The notes beneath the pieces were generated by a model. That model was not told the origin of the DNA and searched no databases. It worked only from the letters and a program-made list of their open reading frames with translations. Position numbers and translations under genes: made by a program. Shown here one piece after another: positions 42,368 to 43,273 of a stretch of 43,273 nucleotides of DNA (positions are counted from its first letter, which is position 1; the number at the start of each line of letters is the position of its first letter). Origin of the DNA: JBGPEQ01 sp035518775 (lineage in GTDB: Bacteria > Pseudomonadota > Alphaproteobacteria > Dongiales > Dongiaceae); assembly GCA_035518775.1 (NCBI GenBank), contig DATIXH010000132.1, positions 1-43,273 on the forward strand. Direction: 5' to 3'.

Positions 42368-43201
42368 ATGCGGGCAGGGAGGGGCGTCGTCGGACGGGCC
42401 GTCAGCACGATCGTTCCGCACGCCATCCTGATCGCGTTCAGCGCCGCCATCTTCCTGCCGCTGCTGTGGCTGGCGCGGGTGGCCTTCACCGACAAGGCCA
42501 CGGCCTACAAGCTGCCGCCGGAATGGGTCGCGCTACGCCCTGACAACTTCATCGAGATCTTCGAGAAGTTCGGCTTCGCGCGCTATTTCCTCAACAGCGT
42601 GATTGCGGCCGTGGGCTCGACGGCGATCTCGCTGCCGCTGGCGACCGCCATGGCCTACGCCTTCGCGCGCTTCGCCACCGGCGGGCTGCCGCTGCGCCTG
42701 TTCGTGCTGGCGAGCCAGATGCTGCCGCCGGTCATCCTGGTGCTGCCGATGTACACGCTGTTCCTGTGGACGGGACTGCTGAACAGCTGGGCCGGCATCA
42801 TCATCGCGCACCTCACCATCAACATCCCGTTCCTGGCCTGGATGCTGGTCGCCTTCTTCCAGGGAGAGGTCGAGCAACTGGAGCAGGCGGCGCGCGTCGA
42901 CGGCGCCACGCGCTTCCAGGCCTTCCTGCGGATCGCGGTGCCGGTGGCGGCGCCGGGGCTGCTGGCGGCGGGATTGCTCGCCTTCATCCTCAGCTGGAAC
43001 GAATTCCTGTTCGCGCTGATCCTCACGGGCAAGGCCACCAACACGCTGCCGGTCGGACTGTCGAGCTTCCAGACTCAGCGCGGCGTCGAGATCGCGCTGG
43101 TCGCTGCCGGCACGCTGGTGGCCATCGTGCCCGTGCTGGTGCTGCTGCCGTTCATGCGCCGCTACATGATCAAGGGATTGTCGCTGGGCGCGCTCAAATG
43201 A
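42368..43201 (+). CDS. Carbohydrate-type ABC transporter permease (MalG-like)
   Basis: A 277-residue inner-membrane protein with six helices (first: IVPHAILIAFSAAIFLPLLWLA; last: IALVAAGTLVAIVPVLVLLPFM). The EAA loop EQLEQAARVDGATRFQAFLRIAVPVAAPG contacts the ATPase, and the C-terminus YMIKGLSLGALK is typical of the MalG/UgpE branch. It imports a sugar or related compound with a partner permease, ATPase and binding protein. The partner MalF-like permease is not upstream here. The next gene starts 51 bp downstream and is likely part of the operon. Confidence 0.93.
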   Translation: MRAGRGVVGRAVSTIVPHAILIAFSAAIFLPLLWLARVAFTDKATAYKLPPEWVALRPDNFIEIFEKFGFARYFLNSVIAAVGSTAISLPLATAMAYAFARFATGGLPLRLFVLASQMLPPVILVLPMYTLFLWTGLLNSWAGIIIAHLTINIPFLAWMLVAFFQGEVEQLEQAARVDGATRFQAFLRIAVPVAAPGLLAAGLLAFILSWNEFLFALILTGKATNTLPVGLSSFQTQRGVEIALVAAGTLVAIVPVLVLLPFMRRYMIKGLSLGALK

Positions 43202-43252
43202 CCCGGCGATGATGACGCGTAGAGAAACAAACAAGTCGAGGGAGAGACGCCC

Positions 43253-43273
43253 ATGAAGAGATTGCTGCTGGCG
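43253..43273 (+). CDS. Start of next gene (truncated by window edge)
   Basis: ATG with a good ribosome site (GGGAGAG), then KRLLLA: the beginning of a signal peptide, consistent with a periplasmic substrate-binding protein of the ABC system. Only seven codons are visible, so identity is inference. Confidence 0.45.

Overview
The window is GC-rich, gene-dense DNA from a free-living alphaproteobacterium, possibly Rhodospirillales-like (inference). The evidence is the high GC, the split glycine decarboxylase (gcvPA/gcvPB), a large-subunit KatE catalase, many small general-stress proteins, and promoter-like GGAAC-N16/17-CNTT elements resembling EcfG promoters. There is no phage, insertion sequence or CRISPR. 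Several stretches are internally duplicated.

Region by region. (1) 1-640: end of an SDR oxidoreductase. (2) 703-6306: a probable RiPP (TOMM) locus with a YcaO cyclodehydratase, a divergent NHLP-type precursor peptide, a class III cyclase with TPR repeats and an S8 serine protease. (3) 6679-18515: a duplicated module. Each copy has an array of tRNA genes with leucine anticodons (CAG, UAA, CAA; GAG in copy 1 only), a conserved structured leader with a candidate promoter, and a divergently transcribed DUF1963 gene (truncated in copy 1). Between and inside the copies lie katE, two membrane proteins, an RTX protein, a HAD hydrolase, a small secreted protein and a large membrane protein. All the tRNAs have a leucine-type D arm and A73 but only a 5-nt variable loop, whereas normal bacterial tRNA-Leu has a long variable arm. 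This is the most unusual feature of the window. (4) 18726-25249: a DUF883-like protein, an MreB paralogue, an AsmA-like protein and small envelope proteins. (5) 24296-30026: a second duplicated block of small proteins (69-aa, 65-aa and 60-aa zinc-ribbon paralogues plus micro membrane proteins) around a HEIGH zinc peptidase. (6) 30051-34614: GreB, a Tyr/His-rich lipoprotein, a PRC-barrel protein and an AI-2E-family transporter. (7) 34624-38075: gcvPA-gcvPB and an orphan receiver. (8) 38382-42203: small stress and envelope proteins, including a hemerythrin. (9) 42368-end: a sugar-type ABC permease and the start of the next gene.

Two regulatory themes recur. Four perfect TGTGA-N6-TCACA (CRP-type) sites and one imperfect site occur in intergenic DNA, in a window that also encodes a nucleotide cyclase. 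At least seven GGAAC-N16/17-NNTT elements sit a short distance upstream of small-protein or stress genes. Together they suggest a region shaped by stress and cyclic-nucleotide control. All functions are assigned by reading motifs; nothing was searched or computed.
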